Part shown: piece by piece, positions 1-8,891 of the stretch
Layout of the letters: every line of letters starts with the position of its first letter
Position numbering within the stretch: position 1 is the stretch's first letter
DNA from: Veronia nyctiphanis
GTDB lineage: Bacteria; Pseudomonadota; Gammaproteobacteria; Enterobacterales; Vibrionaceae
Direction of reading: 5' to 3'
NCBI RefSeq assembly: GCF_004116385.1
Contig: NZ_PEIB01000011.1
Location: forward strand, 1-64,000
DNA: 64,000 nucleotides
The notes under the pieces: generated by a model
The model's database searches: none
What the model was told of the DNA's origin: nothing
What the model saw: the letters and a program-made list of their open reading frames with translations, nothing else
Made by a program: the position numbers and the translations under genes

Positions 1-189
1 CTTTGGTGGAGACTTTACCACCTTAAATGGTGTCCGGGTTCATTAAACCACTACAATTTCACGGAGATTTCGTGCGAATTTAATTTACAGAGTTCAGGCT
101 AGCTGAAAGTCGATTTAGTCAAATAAGCCTACGACAGCGCTGTGGCGCGATCGATCTTATGAAGAGACTCAATCAAAGGTTGAAGAGTT

Positions 190-267
190 ATGGGTGTCAA
201 AGGAAAGCACTTAGATGGTCGCGAGTCAGGCAGTTACCAAAACATTAAGCATTTGAGGAAAGTATGA
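190..267 (+). CDS. possible 25-aa leader ORF overlapping the GNAT start
   Basis: A 25-codon ORF begins with ATG behind a GAAGAG-like ribosome binding site. Its TGA overlaps the ATG of the next gene in an ATGA arrangement, which would couple the two translationally. The product is basic, has no recognisable domain and no hydrophobic segment. It may be a chance ORF. The rest of positions 1-189 shows no gene I can support. Confidence 0.22.
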   Translation: MGVKGKHLDGRESGSYQNIKHLRKV

Positions 268-779
268 TACCAACAATAGAAACGAAAAGGCTCAGATTAG
301 TACCACCGAAAATGGTGTGCTTTGATGCATATGTAAAATTTTATACCGACGAGGGAGCATCAAAGATGTATGGAGGCCCAATCGGAAAAGAGCAAGTGTG
401 GGCCAGATTAAAGGCTGATATAGGGTCTTGGCACTTACTGGGGTTCGGTGTTTGGGCAATCCAATTAAAGTCTGATGATAGTTACATCGGCACCTGTGGT
501 TTTTGGCAAGGGAGAGACTGGCCTAAAGAGCTTACTTGGTGGGTATTACCTGAAGCACGTGAAAAGGGAATAGCGGCTGAGGCGTCAATTGCTGCAGTGT
601 CACATGCTTTCAACGAATTCAAATGGGAAATTGTCGAAACCTATATGAATGACAAAAATACGGCAGCCAAAGCTCTAGTAGAAAAACTTGGCGGCAAAAA
701 ATCTAGACGAGAAACATTTAATGATGGCCTAAGTAGAGACATATACACAATACCTAAACCAGCGAAAAAGGCAGATTAA
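264..779 (+). CDS. GNAT family N-acetyltransferase (RimJ/RimL type)
   Basis: This 171-residue protein looks like an acetyl-CoA-dependent N-acetyltransferase of the RimJ/RimL-like GNAT group. The N-terminal ETKRLRL strand is the usual start of that group. The centre carries the G-[FW] beta strands, and WWVLPEAREKGIAAEA (about residues 92-107) is the acetyl-CoA pyrophosphate-binding motif A. The N-D-K-N-T-A-A-K-A-L-V-E-K-L-G segment towards the C-terminus is motif B. GAGGAAAGT lies at good spacing before the ATG. It stands alone on the strand, so the substrate cannot be inferred from neighbours. Confidence 0.88.
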   Translation: MIPTIETKRLRLVPPKMVCFDAYVKFYTDEGASKMYGGPIGKEQVWARLKADIGSWHLLGFGVWAIQLKSDDSYIGTCGFWQGRDWPKELTWWVLPEAREKGIAAEASIAAVSHAFNEFKWEIVETYMNDKNTAAKALVEKLGGKKSRRETFNDGLSRDIYTIPKPAKKAD

Positions 780-1028
780 TCGAGCTTCAAGACGTTACGT
801 ATTTTTAAGGCTGGTTGCCCAGTCTACGACCAGATGCAAAGTAATGTCAGCACTATTCCAAGTATCGGTATATTCAATAGATAGCATGGATTTGTCGCTT
901 CCAAGACGATGATATTTTCATGTTGCAAATTTGAGAATGCGCTTTGTTTAAGTAGTAATTCCTAATCTTAGAGTTTTATTTTTCCCACCCCTTCCATTAG
1001 AGTAATTGCACCAGCATAGTCATAAAAT

Positions 1029-1145
1029 ATGAAAGTTGGTGACAAAAATAAGATGTTTTATAGACAACAAAAACGGTGGGCCTCGCTTTTAATAACTAAC
1101 TGTAGCCTACTATTTCTCGCCTTTTGGGTGATTTTTACTTTTTAA
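1029..1145 (+). CDS. possible small single-pass membrane protein (38 aa)
   Basis: A 38-codon ORF with a basic N-terminal half (several K/R up to about residue 17) and a hydrophobic C-terminal half (about residues 19-38) ends 14 bases before the lipoprotein start at 1160. The layout suits a small inner-membrane protein. No clear Shine-Dalgarno precedes its ATG, and I recognise no family. The remaining intergenic sequence from 780 to 1028 holds nothing I can support. Confidence 0.28.
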   Translation: MKVGDKNKMFYRQQKRWASLLITNCSLLFLAFWVIFTF

Positions 1146-1159
1146 AAAGGGAATATACA

Positions 1160-1513
1160 ATGAGAACATATCAGCTACTGACATCAGTTTTAGCCATAAC
1201 ATTTTTAGCGGGCTGTGCAGCGAAACCGATAATACCGCAAGCACAATCAATTGAAATCGTTAATGAGCAACCAGATTTAGAGAAATGTAAATTCTTGGGC
1301 GAAATATTCGGTAGTCAAGGAAACTGGATTACGGGTGATTTCACCTCAAACAAAGACCTGATGCTGGGCGCTAGGAACGAGCTGAGAAATGAAGCATTTA
1401 AATTGGGTGGTAACGTTGTTTATATGCAAAGTTTGCAAAGTTCTGGTGGGTTTGAATCTCTTGGAACGACCAATACAACCGCTGTTGGAAAAGCATATAA
1501 CTGCTCAAAATAA
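1160..1513 (+). CDS. DUF4156-like outer membrane lipoprotein
   Basis: This 117-residue protein has a lipoprotein signal: a short basic start, a hydrophobic stretch, then the lipobox LAGC with Cys at about residue 19. The mature part contains the pattern seen in DUF4156 lipoproteins: C-K-[FY]-L-G-E-I, a G-S-Q-G-N-W block, N-E-L-R-N-E-A and G-G-N-V-V. A longer reading from 1124 exists, but AAAGGGA sits just before the ATG at 1160, so that start is preferred. The function of the family is unknown. The protein is probably lipid-anchored in the envelope. Confidence 0.75.
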   Translation: MRTYQLLTSVLAITFLAGCAAKPIIPQAQSIEIVNEQPDLEKCKFLGEIFGSQGNWITGDFTSNKDLMLGARNELRNEAFKLGGNVVYMQSLQSSGGFESLGTTNTTAVGKAYNCSK

Positions 1514-1530
1514 GAATCTATAAATATTCT

Positions 1531-1562
1531 GGATGTGCCTTTTTATTGAATTTGGCACATCC
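1531..1562. repeat. 9-bp perfect inverted repeat (hairpin) after lipoprotein gene
   Basis: GGATGTGCC and GGCACATCC pair perfectly around a 14-base T-rich loop, 18 bases after the lipoprotein stop. No U-tract follows the stem, so it is not a textbook terminator. It may still end or stabilise the transcript. The rest of the 1514-1821 gap is AT-rich and shows no gene. Confidence 0.45.
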
Positions 1563-1821
1563 TGTAGAAAATATAACGACGTAAAATAATAATTTTATCA
1601 ACAGCATCAATAATTCATTAATAACCCTTTAATATTCTATTCTCCCTATGTGAGTCTAAACATCACATATCTAGACCCAAAGATACTTTATCAAATTATA
1701 GATGTATTCCCTACGTGTAGAAGCTCGCAAATATTACTACTGTAATATAATAAAGGCTTACTAGAATTTATATTTGAAACTTTAGGAGTTATTGTCCACA
1801 TAGGGTTTCAAGGATATAGAT

Positions 1822-2743
1822 ATGTATATTACGGATCCATCATGGAAAGAATTACAACAGCATTTACCATTAGAAAATAGGTTTACCGATGGACTGAAGC
1901 CATCTGAAAAAAATATGAAATATTGAGTTATAAAATTTATGTTGATGAGTATTTACCTATTAAAGAGTCTGAGATCTGCGTCATTGTATTTCATGGTGTC
2001 GGTGGTAATGGCCGGTTACTCTCCTTCATGGCAGCTCCTCTCTTCAGAGCAGGATATGAAGTAATATGCCCAGATTTACCAGGCTACGGATTTAGTGAGT
2101 ACGACAGATACCCGTCATATAATGATTGGATTCGTATAGGCTGTGAGATAGTTCGGTCAAAAATTAATGATAACAAGAAGGTTGTGTTACTTGGCCTTAG
2201 TGCTGGTGGTATGCTGGCATACAATGTTGCTTGTCATTTTAAAGAAATTAAGGGATTAATAGTCACAAATATTTTAGATAATCGAATAGATATTATTCGT
2301 GAGTACTCAGCCAGAAATAAATTTCAAGCAAAGTATGGGCTAAATATACTGAAGTTTATGCCCTCAATTATTAAAAAATAAAAATACCTATCTCATTAGT
2401 CACAAATATGAATAGCCTTGTTAATGATAAAAGTATCCTTAAAGTGCTTTTAAAAGACCGACGATGTGCTGGAAATAACGTCGAAATTGGCTTTCTGTTG
2501 TCTATGATGGAAAGTATTCCAAAGAAGGAACCGGAGCAATTTACCGACATGCCTGTTTTATTAGTGCACCCTGGTGATGACAAATGGACACCTACATTTA
2601 TCAGTGAATTATTTTTCGATCGGATCGGTGCAAATAAATGCAAAGTCATCCTCGAGAATTGCGGTCATTTCCCTATTGAGAGCCCAGGGAAGGAAATGAT
2701 GGAAGAGGAAATCAAAAAGTTTATCAACTTGATAAATGTTTAA
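1822..2743 (+). pseudogene. alpha/beta hydrolase, two frameshifts
   Basis: Repaired, this encodes an alpha/beta-fold hydrolase of about 305 residues. The start at 1822 has AAGGAT upstream. Residues 1-34 run to a stop at 1926. The next frame, from 1923, carries the oxyanion-hole region HGVGGNG and the nucleophile elbow GLSAGG. After a stop at 2381, a third frame from about 2378 carries the acid region HPGDD and the catalytic His in NCGHFP. Both breaks are solved by adding one base. The second lies in a run of A. The hydrolase fold is clear and the substrate unknown. Confidence 0.75.
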
Positions 2744-2755
2744 ACAAACAACAAT

Positions 2756-2778
2756 GCGCGACGCACAGTCGCGCTTTC
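2756..2778 (+). terminator. probable intrinsic terminator after hydrolase
   Basis: GCGCGAC and GTCGCGC form a GC-rich 7-bp stem with a 5-base loop, 13 bases after the hydrolase stop, followed by TTTCT. The T-run is short, so efficiency is uncertain. Confidence 0.5.
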
Positions 2779-3014
2779 TCAGGTTGTCAGCAGATTCCTT
2801 ACTACGCTCGAACAAGACCATTTCGTAGGCCCAGAAAAGCAGCAATGCCGCCGAGTCCCTATTGTTTGTGTGATGTTTCCGAAATTTTTGATCACACATT
2901 TGAATTCACTACTAACTTGCTGTTTCTTAGCAAGTAAGAGTCAGGCCTTAGTCAAGAAAGTACTGTAATTTTTATCCTGCAAAAGCAGGCATCAGATGTG
3001 ATAAGGAAATATAG

Positions 3015-3365
3015 ATGGAGAGACTAGCTGAACGCCTAATCCAGCAAGGGTTCAATGTAAAAGTTAGAGGCGCGAAAGCCATTGTTAATCTTGGTGGACT
3101 AAGCAATCCGGTTGCAATTAAACAGGACCTTGCCAGTAATCAATATATTATGGATACCCACGACCTCCCGCTCGGTATTCTGTACACGCTTATATTGACC
3201 ACAAACTTATACGGTGGCCTTTCTTCATTTAACTTCTTTGCCGCCGTAATGATTGGGCTTTGCGTCTTAGGCTTTACTTCACTATTGATGACAGAGCTAA
3301 AGGCCAGAAGACTACGAGAATGCTTAGACACTGAGAATACTGAACGACTGGGAGAGCCAACTTGA
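3015..3365 (+). CDS. small two-helix membrane protein, coupled to P-loop kinase
   Basis: This 116-residue protein of unknown family has a soluble N-terminal part (residues 1-50) rich in charged and small residues. Two hydrophobic helices follow (about 54-72 and 76-93), then a charged C-terminal tail. AAGGAAATAT precedes the ATG. Its TGA overlaps the TTG start of the P-loop gene (TTGA), so the two are probably translated as a unit. A symmetric CTTGCT/AGCAAG element lies about 80 bp upstream. I do not recognise the family. The pairing suggests an envelope-located partner for the kinase, but no function can be assigned. Confidence 0.6.
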   Translation: MERLAERLIQQGFNVKVRGAKAIVNLGGLSNPVAIKQDLASNQYIMDTHDLPLGILYTLILTTNLYGGLSSFNFFAAVMIGLCVLGFTSLLMTELKARRLRECLDTENTERLGEPT

Positions 3366-3871
3366 AAACGCCAACACTGTATATATTTTCTGGCCTGCCA
3401 GCAGTCGGTAAATCAACGCTCGCACAATTGCTGTCGAAGCAGCTTTGCGTTCAGTACATTCGTATTGATACCGTTGAACAAGGGCTCAGGGATCTATGCG
3501 GTTTAAACGTAGAGTGCGAAGGCTATCAACTCAGCTATCGAATCATTCATGATAACCTCTCGCTGGGCCTGAGTGTGATTTCTGACTCTTGTAATACCGA
3601 AGAGTTTGTTCGGCGCGAGTGGGAACAGGTTGCGACAAAATCTGGAGCAAACTTCGTCAATATTGAAGTCATATGTTCTAACCCTCGAGAGCATGAGAGA
3701 AGAGCCAGAACGCGTAAAACATCTGTCGAGAACCTCCAACCCCCTAGTTGGGATAAAATTCAAAACCGGGTCTATGAACCTTGGAACTCTGACGTCATTA
3801 CTATTGATACCGCGAGTAGAAGTATTAATGAATGTCTGAATGAGCTAATGAAAAAGCTGTGTTTACAGTAA
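3362..3871 (+). CDS. P-loop ATPase/kinase (AAA_33, zeta-toxin-like fold)
   Basis: This 169-residue protein opens with a Walker A motif, GLPAVGKST (about residues 11-19). It also has the D-x-V-E/Q segment of small-molecule kinases in the AAA_33/zeta/gluconokinase-like group, a central DSC region and an R-R-A-R-T-R lid region. Known members phosphorylate small metabolites, RNA ends or UDP-sugars, and the substrate here is unknown. The TTG start overlaps the preceding stop, with GGGAGAG nearby. A toxin role is only a possibility; no classical epsilon antitoxin is adjacent. Confidence 0.7.
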   Translation: MKTPTLYIFSGLPAVGKSTLAQLLSKQLCVQYIRIDTVEQGLRDLCGLNVECEGYQLSYRIIHDNLSLGLSVISDSCNTEEFVRREWEQVATKSGANFVNIEVICSNPREHERRARTRKTSVENLQPPSWDKIQNRVYEPWNSDVITIDTASRSINECLNELMKKLCLQ

Positions 3872-3908
3872 AAAAACATGCAGCGTTGTTGTATTAGGTC
3901 CAGTAAAG

Positions 3909-3932
3909 ACTCACAAGGTTAGACTTGTGAGT
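3909..3932 (+). terminator. 9-bp perfect hairpin after kinase gene
   Basis: ACTCACAAG and CTTGTGAGT pair perfectly around GTTAGA, about 38 bases after the kinase stop. The bases after it are ATATC, not a U-tract. The structure could act as a weak terminator or as RNA 3'-end protection. Confidence 0.4.
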
Positions 3933-4018
3933 ATATCAACTATCAGCACGTAAAATACCAGCCCTGAGTTACTCATGTTAGGTTTTAGTTTTAATCATCA
4001 ATTTACCAAGAGGTTATT

Positions 4019-4762
4019 GTGCAAATAGCGGCAATCTCTGACATTCATACTAATGTCTATGCGCTTGAAGCGGTGTTGGCTGATATCAAAAAGCGTCAGG
4101 TTGATGTAATCGTTAATCTTGGAGATATCCTCTACGGCCCTATCGCTCCTCTAGCGACTTATAAGCTTCTCATGCAGCATGAAATAGTTACGATCAGGGG
4201 CAATCAAGATCGGCAGATTTATGAAGCAACCAGACAAGAAATAGACGCTAATCCAACGATGCAATTCATCATTGAAGAGTTAGGCAACGAGCCTCTGCAA
4301 TGGATGAGAGGTTTACCCGCCAGTTATCAACTTACTGACAACGTTTTCCTGTGTCATGGCACGCCGAATAATGACTTGGTTTATCTGCTGGAGGACGTTG
4401 ACAGTGGGTATGCCAAGGTTCGAACTGACAGAGAGATCGTTCAACTGCTCGAAGGCCAATCCTCGAATATTATTATATGTGGTCACACTCATACGCCAAG
4501 AGCAGTATCGCTAAGTACCGGACAGTTGATAATCAACCCCGGAAGTGTGGGTTTGCCTGTATACACAGATGATGAGCCAGTGCCACACTCGATGGAAACC
4601 TTTCGTCCCCATGCAAGTTATGCCGTAATTAATGATTTCGAGGGTGCGTGGGCAGTTGAACACATCAAAGTGCCATATGCATTCCAAGAAGCCGCCGCCG
4701 CTGCAAAATATAGAAATCGAGAAGACTGGGCGCATTTTTTAACAACGGGACGAGCCTTATAA
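4019..4762 (+). CDS. metallophosphoesterase (YfcE/calcineurin-like)
   Basis: This 247-residue protein carries the motifs of the calcineurin-like phosphoesterase superfamily in order: DIHTN (metal ligands near residues 8-10), GDILYGP (about 37-43), GNQD (about 66-69), a CHGTP segment (about 112-116) and GHTHTPR (about 159-165). These bind two divalent metals and hydrolyse phosphodiesters or phosphomonoesters. It begins with GTG preceded by AAGAGG. It stands alone between two unrelated genes, so the substrate is unknown. Confidence 0.85.
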   Translation: MQIAAISDIHTNVYALEAVLADIKKRQVDVIVNLGDILYGPIAPLATYKLLMQHEIVTIRGNQDRQIYEATRQEIDANPTMQFIIEELGNEPLQWMRGLPASYQLTDNVFLCHGTPNNDLVYLLEDVDSGYAKVRTDREIVQLLEGQSSNIIICGHTHTPRAVSLSTGQLIINPGSVGLPVYTDDEPVPHSMETFRPHASYAVINDFEGAWAVEHIKVPYAFQEAAAAAKYRNREDWAHFLTTGRAL

Positions 4763-4820
4763 TACCCCTATCAATCATATTCAGCGTTGAGTTGTAAAAA
4801 CCACATTAAACGGATTTTTC

Positions 4821-5291
4821 ATGATCAAAGTACAAAAGCTAAACAGCACCCATATTGATTCGGTAAAGGCCATTGCTTTGGGCGCAGAACAAGTAAAGTT
4901 CGCAGCATCAGCTGAAGAATTTGTGAATAATGATGAGGCTGGGGTTCACTTACATGTGATAACGTCTGATGGCAATGTCGTCGGTTTCTTCAAGCTGGAC
5001 ACGCTCTACCCGTCTCAATATTCCTTTAGCCCTGAGGGTAGCCTCGGTTTGAGATCGTTCGTCGTCGATAGAAATCAGCAAGGAAAAGGCATTGGTAAGC
5101 AAGCTGTTAAGGCGCTTTTCCCTTATCTAAAAGAAAACTACTCGCAATATCACGCCATTTATCTAACCGTAAACTGTAAAAATCCCGGGGCTTTCAACTG
5201 CTACCAAAAAGGTGGCTTTATTGATACTCACGAAAAGTATTTGGGTGGCCCACACGGCCCTCAGCACATTATGTACGGAAGCCTCAAATAG
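4821..5291 (+). CDS. GNAT family N-acetyltransferase
   Basis: This 156-residue acetyltransferase has motif A visible as LRSFVVDRNQQGKGIGKQA (about residues 79-97), including the Q-x-x-G-x-G/A acetyl-CoA loop. The C-terminal N-x-G-A-x-x-x-Y-x-K-x-G-F motif B is also present. The overall pattern resembles diamine/spermidine-type acetyltransferases, but the substrate is not proven. The gene starts 58 bp after the phosphoesterase stop and may share its transcript. Confidence 0.85.
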   Translation: MIKVQKLNSTHIDSVKAIALGAEQVKFAASAEEFVNNDEAGVHLHVITSDGNVVGFFKLDTLYPSQYSFSPEGSLGLRSFVVDRNQQGKGIGKQAVKALFPYLKENYSQYHAIYLTVNCKNPGAFNCYQKGGFIDTHEKYLGGPHGPQHIMYGSLK

Positions 5292-5506
5292 CACCCCGTT
5301 TAAAGGGCATATTGGCAAAGGACCAAAATGCCTTTAACAACACTTATCAGCAATCAAACTTCTGAGCATCTATTTCTGAGACCCAGCCTTTTTCTGCTCA
5401 ATCATCAAGTTTATTTGTGTACTTTGCCCGAATTTCTGTACAGTCATTTGAATTTCGATCTTTATTATTGTTTTTTAGTTTTTCAGGGTTGAGGAGCGCA
5501 GAAAAT

Positions 5507-5877
5507 ATGATGAGCAAATTTTCAAAAAACATTGCAGCTGATGTACAAGCAGAAATTGCACAGGCAGAGGCATCGGAAGCAAGTGGACATATTTCTGAGT
5601 CCTTCCAGCATCTAGAAAATGCACATGTCTTAGGGCAGGAGTCGACGTGGTGGCATGTCAAAGTGCATTTACTAATGTTTCTCTGGCTATCCGCCAGAGG
5701 GATATGAAAGAGTGCTTTGGGCAAATTTTACGTATTCTTGGCGCAGCAACGAAGACAGCAATGAACTTGGTGCCAGCAGGTAACACTGGCGGTTCCAACA
5801 TTAGTCCTTTCAAAAAGCTACCTGTTAAGCCTGAACTGCAGATGGCAATTGACAAGGCCAAAGCCAGCGCTAATTGA
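5507..5877 (+). pseudogene. DUF3703 protein, one frameshift
   Basis: Repaired, this is a ~122-residue DUF3703 protein of unknown function. Family landmarks are a helical N-terminus, L-E-x-A-H-V-L-G-Q (about residues 45-53), W-H-V-K-V-H, then in the second frame R-Q-R-D-M-K-E and PAGNTGGSN. The first frame ends at 5707 and the second is open up to 5877. Restoring a T in the TTT run near 5680 joins them as M-F-S-L-A-I. Two tandem ATGs lie behind GAGGAG; 5507 is taken as the start. Confidence 0.75.
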
Positions 5878-5936
5878 ACAAACGATACGAGAACAATCGC
5901 CGTTGATTTTTGTTTAATAGGAGCATGGGCACCGTA

Positions 5937-6263
5937 ATGAAAGGTTATCTTGTACTGGATTTCTCAATTACAGACTTCAATGTCTTCAAAGAGTACATCG
6001 AAAAAATACCCCAATTTATTCACCAGCACGGCGGCAAGTATATTGTTCAAGGTGTCGTGCCGGAAACCATGGAGGGAGACTGGAGCCCAGAAAGGCTTGT
6101 CATTTTAGAGTTTCCGTCCCCAGAAAAGGCGAAAGCGTTTCTCAAAGACCCAGATGCACAACCGCTATTTGCAATTCGGCATGACAGCACAAAGAGCCAA
6201 CTTATATTGCTGAAGGATGCGACTAGAGCCTTACAATACTATCGCGATCAGCCAGTTACATAA
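5937..6263 (+). CDS. DUF1330 domain protein
   Basis: This 108-residue ferredoxin-like-fold (dimeric alpha/beta barrel) protein belongs to the DUF1330 family. Typical features are the opening M-K-G-Y-L-V-L-D strand, Y-I-x-K-I-P-x-F-I, G-G-K-Y-I-V-x-G, and E-F-P-S-x-E-K-A-x-x-F near the middle. Upstream in-frame starts at 5910 (TTG) and 5925 (ATG) exist. The ATG at 5937 matches the family N-terminus, with GGAG a little upstream. The biochemical function of the family is unknown. Confidence 0.78.
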   Translation: MKGYLVLDFSITDFNVFKEYIEKIPQFIHQHGGKYIVQGVVPETMEGDWSPERLVILEFPSPEKAKAFLKDPDAQPLFAIRHDSTKSQLILLKDATRALQYYRDQPVT

Positions 6264-6380
6264 CTTTTTTACTCAATGTGATAATTATTCAAACACGGAA
6301 CTTAGCCAATCAATGATGGCTCTGAGGGGCATTATTTTTGTCACCCGTGGCATGACGAAGGGATACAACAAGGAAACAAT

Positions 6381-6776
6381 ATGAGAGGAAGTTGCCTCTG
6401 TGGCGAAATAGAATATGAGGTGAACAAGCTGGATTCACCCATTCAGCATTGCTCGTGTCATACATGTAGAAAGGCCCATGCAGCGGCGTTTAATTCCACA
6501 GCCGCTGTCTTAAAAAGTGATTTCCGCTGGTTAAAGGGCGATGCTTTGCTTTCACACTTTGAATCATCTCCAGGCAAAAAGCGGTTCTTTTGCTCAAAAT
6601 GTGGAACCCAATTAGTCAAAGAGAATGAGGGGCAACTATCGCTTCGTGTCGCAACGCTTAACGACGATCCGAATTTAAAACCTCAGTTTCGGATATGGTC
6701 CTCTCACGAAGTGCCTTGGTTAACTTATCCATCAGACATTCCGGCGTATGACGAGTGGGAATCCAGCAAAGGCTGA
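6381..6776 (+). CDS. GFA/CENP-V family zinc-binding protein
   Basis: This 131-residue protein has the glutathione-dependent formaldehyde-activating (Gfa)/CENP-V fold. The zinc ligands are visible: GSCLCGEIEY (Cys at about 4 and 6), C-S-C-H-T-C-R-K-A (about 24-30) and F-C-S-K-C-G-T-Q (about 72-78). Family members bind two zinc ions; most have no proven enzymatic role. AAGGAAACAAT precedes the ATG. The gene stands alone. Confidence 0.88.
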   Translation: MRGSCLCGEIEYEVNKLDSPIQHCSCHTCRKAHAAAFNSTAAVLKSDFRWLKGDALLSHFESSPGKKRFFCSKCGTQLVKENEGQLSLRVATLNDDPNLKPQFRIWSSHEVPWLTYPSDIPAYDEWESSKG

Positions 6777-7017
6777 CGGGTTGGTAGTCATTTTCCTGAA
6801 CTTGTTTGGAATATTAATAAAAGAGGTAGGTCGATTTACCCGTGAAAGTCTCTACCACTATCATAATAAGAATGAAAGAACAGTGGCTTTAGGCTGTTCC
6901 CGCCTTTCTCATTCTGAACGAGTTAAATATTCCCTCTTACCAATTAGTCGTTCATTTTTCGGTTGTTAGCCTTTGAGTAAATTGGAAAAATTCCCTTTTC
7001 AACTTGGAGGATACGTT

Positions 7018-7482
7018 ATGAAAAATGATTTTTTAATTTTGCCGCTTGATGGCAACCTTTTTGCTGAAGAACACCAAGCCACTTTGATGGCGGCTGGCGC
7101 GAGATGGGTTGAGGTCGATTCACGCCCCGCTTTTCCATGCCGCGTGACACTAGAAGAGGCAAAAGTCGGAGAGCGTGTTCTTCTTTTAACGTTCTGTCAT
7201 CACGAAACAGAATCACCTTACAAAGCAACGGGTCCAATATTCGTCAGAGAGCAGGCAAAAACAGTAACGCTTTCTGTCAATGAAGTTCCACCAGTGCTAC
7301 GCCATCGATTACTGTCGTTGCGCGGTTACGCTGCTAATGGTGAGATGCTTGATGCAGATGTCACCGAAGGTGCCGATGTTCAGTCTGTCATCGACTGCTT
7401 ATTTGATAATGCAGCGATTGAATATATACACATCCACAATGCCAAGCAGGGCTGCTTCAGTTGTAAGGTTGTTCGCGCCTGA
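7018..7482 (+). CDS. DUF1203 family protein
   Basis: This 154-residue protein matches DUF1203. The pattern includes a P-C-R-V-T-L-E-x-A-x-x-G-E-R-V-L-L-L-T-F block (about residues 38-57), a Y-K-A-T-G-P-I-F-V-R segment and the family C-terminus I-H-I-H-N-A-K-Q-G-C-F-S. The family is uncharacterised. GGAGG sits just upstream of the ATG at 7018, so the longer in-frame reading from 6973 is not used. The preceding gap contains an imperfect hairpin (about 6869-6915). Confidence 0.8.
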   Translation: MKNDFLILPLDGNLFAEEHQATLMAAGARWVEVDSRPAFPCRVTLEEAKVGERVLLLTFCHHETESPYKATGPIFVREQAKTVTLSVNEVPPVLRHRLLSLRGYAANGEMLDADVTEGADVQSVIDCLFDNAAIEYIHIHNAKQGCFSCKVVRA

Positions 7483-7664
7483 CGACTATAAAAAACACCT
7501 GATAATTCTGTTGTCAGAGCCAGACCAGAACATCGCTCGTTTTCTTCCCATGTGTTCTGTGTCTGAGTTTCTGATCAGGCAGTTGAATTCATCATCACGT
7601 TGTTGTTTCTTCAATAGTCATCGAGACGAATAGCAGGGTATCTGCTTTGTGAACGGGAGTAATC

Positions 7665-8294
7665 GTGGACGTTGATATTTGGATTTATTACGCACTGGCA
7701 GTGCTCGTGTTGACGGCTTCTCCGGGCCCAAGTTCGTTACTGTGTATGACGGTATCTGTGACCTCGGGTTTAAAGTCAGGCATCTTTACCGCGTTGGGGA
7801 GTCTAACGGCAATAACGGCCATACTCTCACTGTCGTTCACAGGCTTGGGAGTTATCATTGCGTCTTCAGAGTGGGTATTTAATATCATTAAATGGGTGGG
7901 CGCAGGTTATCTTATATACCTTGGTGTGAAAGCTTTCTTGTCCAAACAAGACAGTTATGACGTCGACCCTGCTTCTGGCCCTCATCGACAACGAACAACG
8001 CAATCATTTGTTTCTGGCTTTATCGTCGGTGCAAGTAACCCCAAAGCTATCTTGTTTTTTACCGCCCTATTCCCTCAGTTTATCGATTCAGCGTCTCCAC
8101 TTTTACCGCAATACGTCGTTTTTGCCACGACGTTCATTACGCTGGAATTAAGCTGGTTGTTAACCTACTCCTTCCTTGGCTCCAAATCATCAAAATGGTT
8201 AATGGCAAAAGGGCGGGCGAGGGTGTTCAACAAACTGACGGGCACTGTGTTTGTCAGCGCAGGCGCCGTGCTCTCAACCGCCAGCAGAGGCTAA
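7665..8294 (+). CDS. LysE/RhtB family amino-acid exporter
   Basis: This 209-residue integral membrane protein has the LysE/RhtB signature. The first helix ends in A-S-P-G-P-S near residues 18-23. The G-x-x-x-G-x-F-T-A-L-G-S loop follows, then G-A-G-Y-L-I-Y-L-G-V-K-A, and G-A-S-N-P-K-A-I-L-F-F in the second half. About six membrane helices are visible. Such proteins export amino acids or their derivatives. It begins with GTG after CGGGAG. A second, frameshifted LysE-type gene lies at 53,370-53,968. Confidence 0.87.
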   Translation: MDVDIWIYYALAVLVLTASPGPSSLLCMTVSVTSGLKSGIFTALGSLTAITAILSLSFTGLGVIIASSEWVFNIIKWVGAGYLIYLGVKAFLSKQDSYDVDPASGPHRQRTTQSFVSGFIVGASNPKAILFFTALFPQFIDSASPLLPQYVVFATTFITLELSWLLTYSFLGSKSSKWLMAKGRARVFNKLTGTVFVSAGAVLSTASRG

Positions 8295-8372
8295 CTCTGC
8301 ATTCAGTTTACCAAAGCGCCACAATACATCATTTATTCATCAGCTGATTGCCAGACACTCAATGGAAATAAG

Positions 8373-8823
8373 ATGAAAATTGACGACATCATTAATGAAA
8401 TCGAGAGTAAATTTTACGGCGTTGTCCCCAAGGCGAGTTGGGGAGAAACTTCGTTATTCTATAATCCCGGCAAACAACTCCCCAACGGGTATATTTTTGC
8501 ACGCTGAAAGAGAAGAACGGAGACAACGACAAGTCGTTATATCTTGATCGTGATGGCGTTTTCAGGCTGAGTATTGGTATTTCGAAAGAGACTTACGAAG
8601 CTCATTTCGGTTGCCGCCCTAAAAGGCCACCCAAAGGCGGCATTATTGACACTCATCATGATTTCACCGCACTCGATGAGCTCATGCCCACCCGATTTAT
8701 GGATGGATGTCTTGGGTACAAATATTAAACCCAAGCAACTCTTCATTTGAACGCCTGTTACCACTTCTTACGGAAGCACACTCAAATGCTGTTACTAAAT
8801 TCGACAAGAAACTTGCCCGCTGA
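8373..8823 (+). pseudogene. DUF6194 protein, two frameshifts
   Basis: Repaired, this gives a ~150-residue DUF6194 protein. Frame one runs M-K-I-D-D-I to N-G-Y-I-F-A, with the family block G-V-V-P-K-A-S-W-G-E. Frame two carries L-D-R-D-G-V-F-R-L-S-I-G and the R-P-P-K-G-G segment up to L-M-P. Frame three carries Y-G-W-M-S-W-V-Q-I-L-N-P and ends at 8823. Adding an A near 8502 and a C in the CCC run near 8690 restores one frame. The family has no known activity. Confidence 0.75.
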
Positions 8824-8891
8824 GCAAAGTTAGACACATCAGCTCAGCAGAGACAATACTTTCGTTTAAAAACACTCAGGGGAAAAAATTC

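Noticed and set aside
3362-3871. Zeta toxin of an epsilon/zeta toxin-antitoxin system
   Set aside because: Only the P-loop fold is shared. The neighbouring membrane protein does not resemble an epsilon antitoxin.
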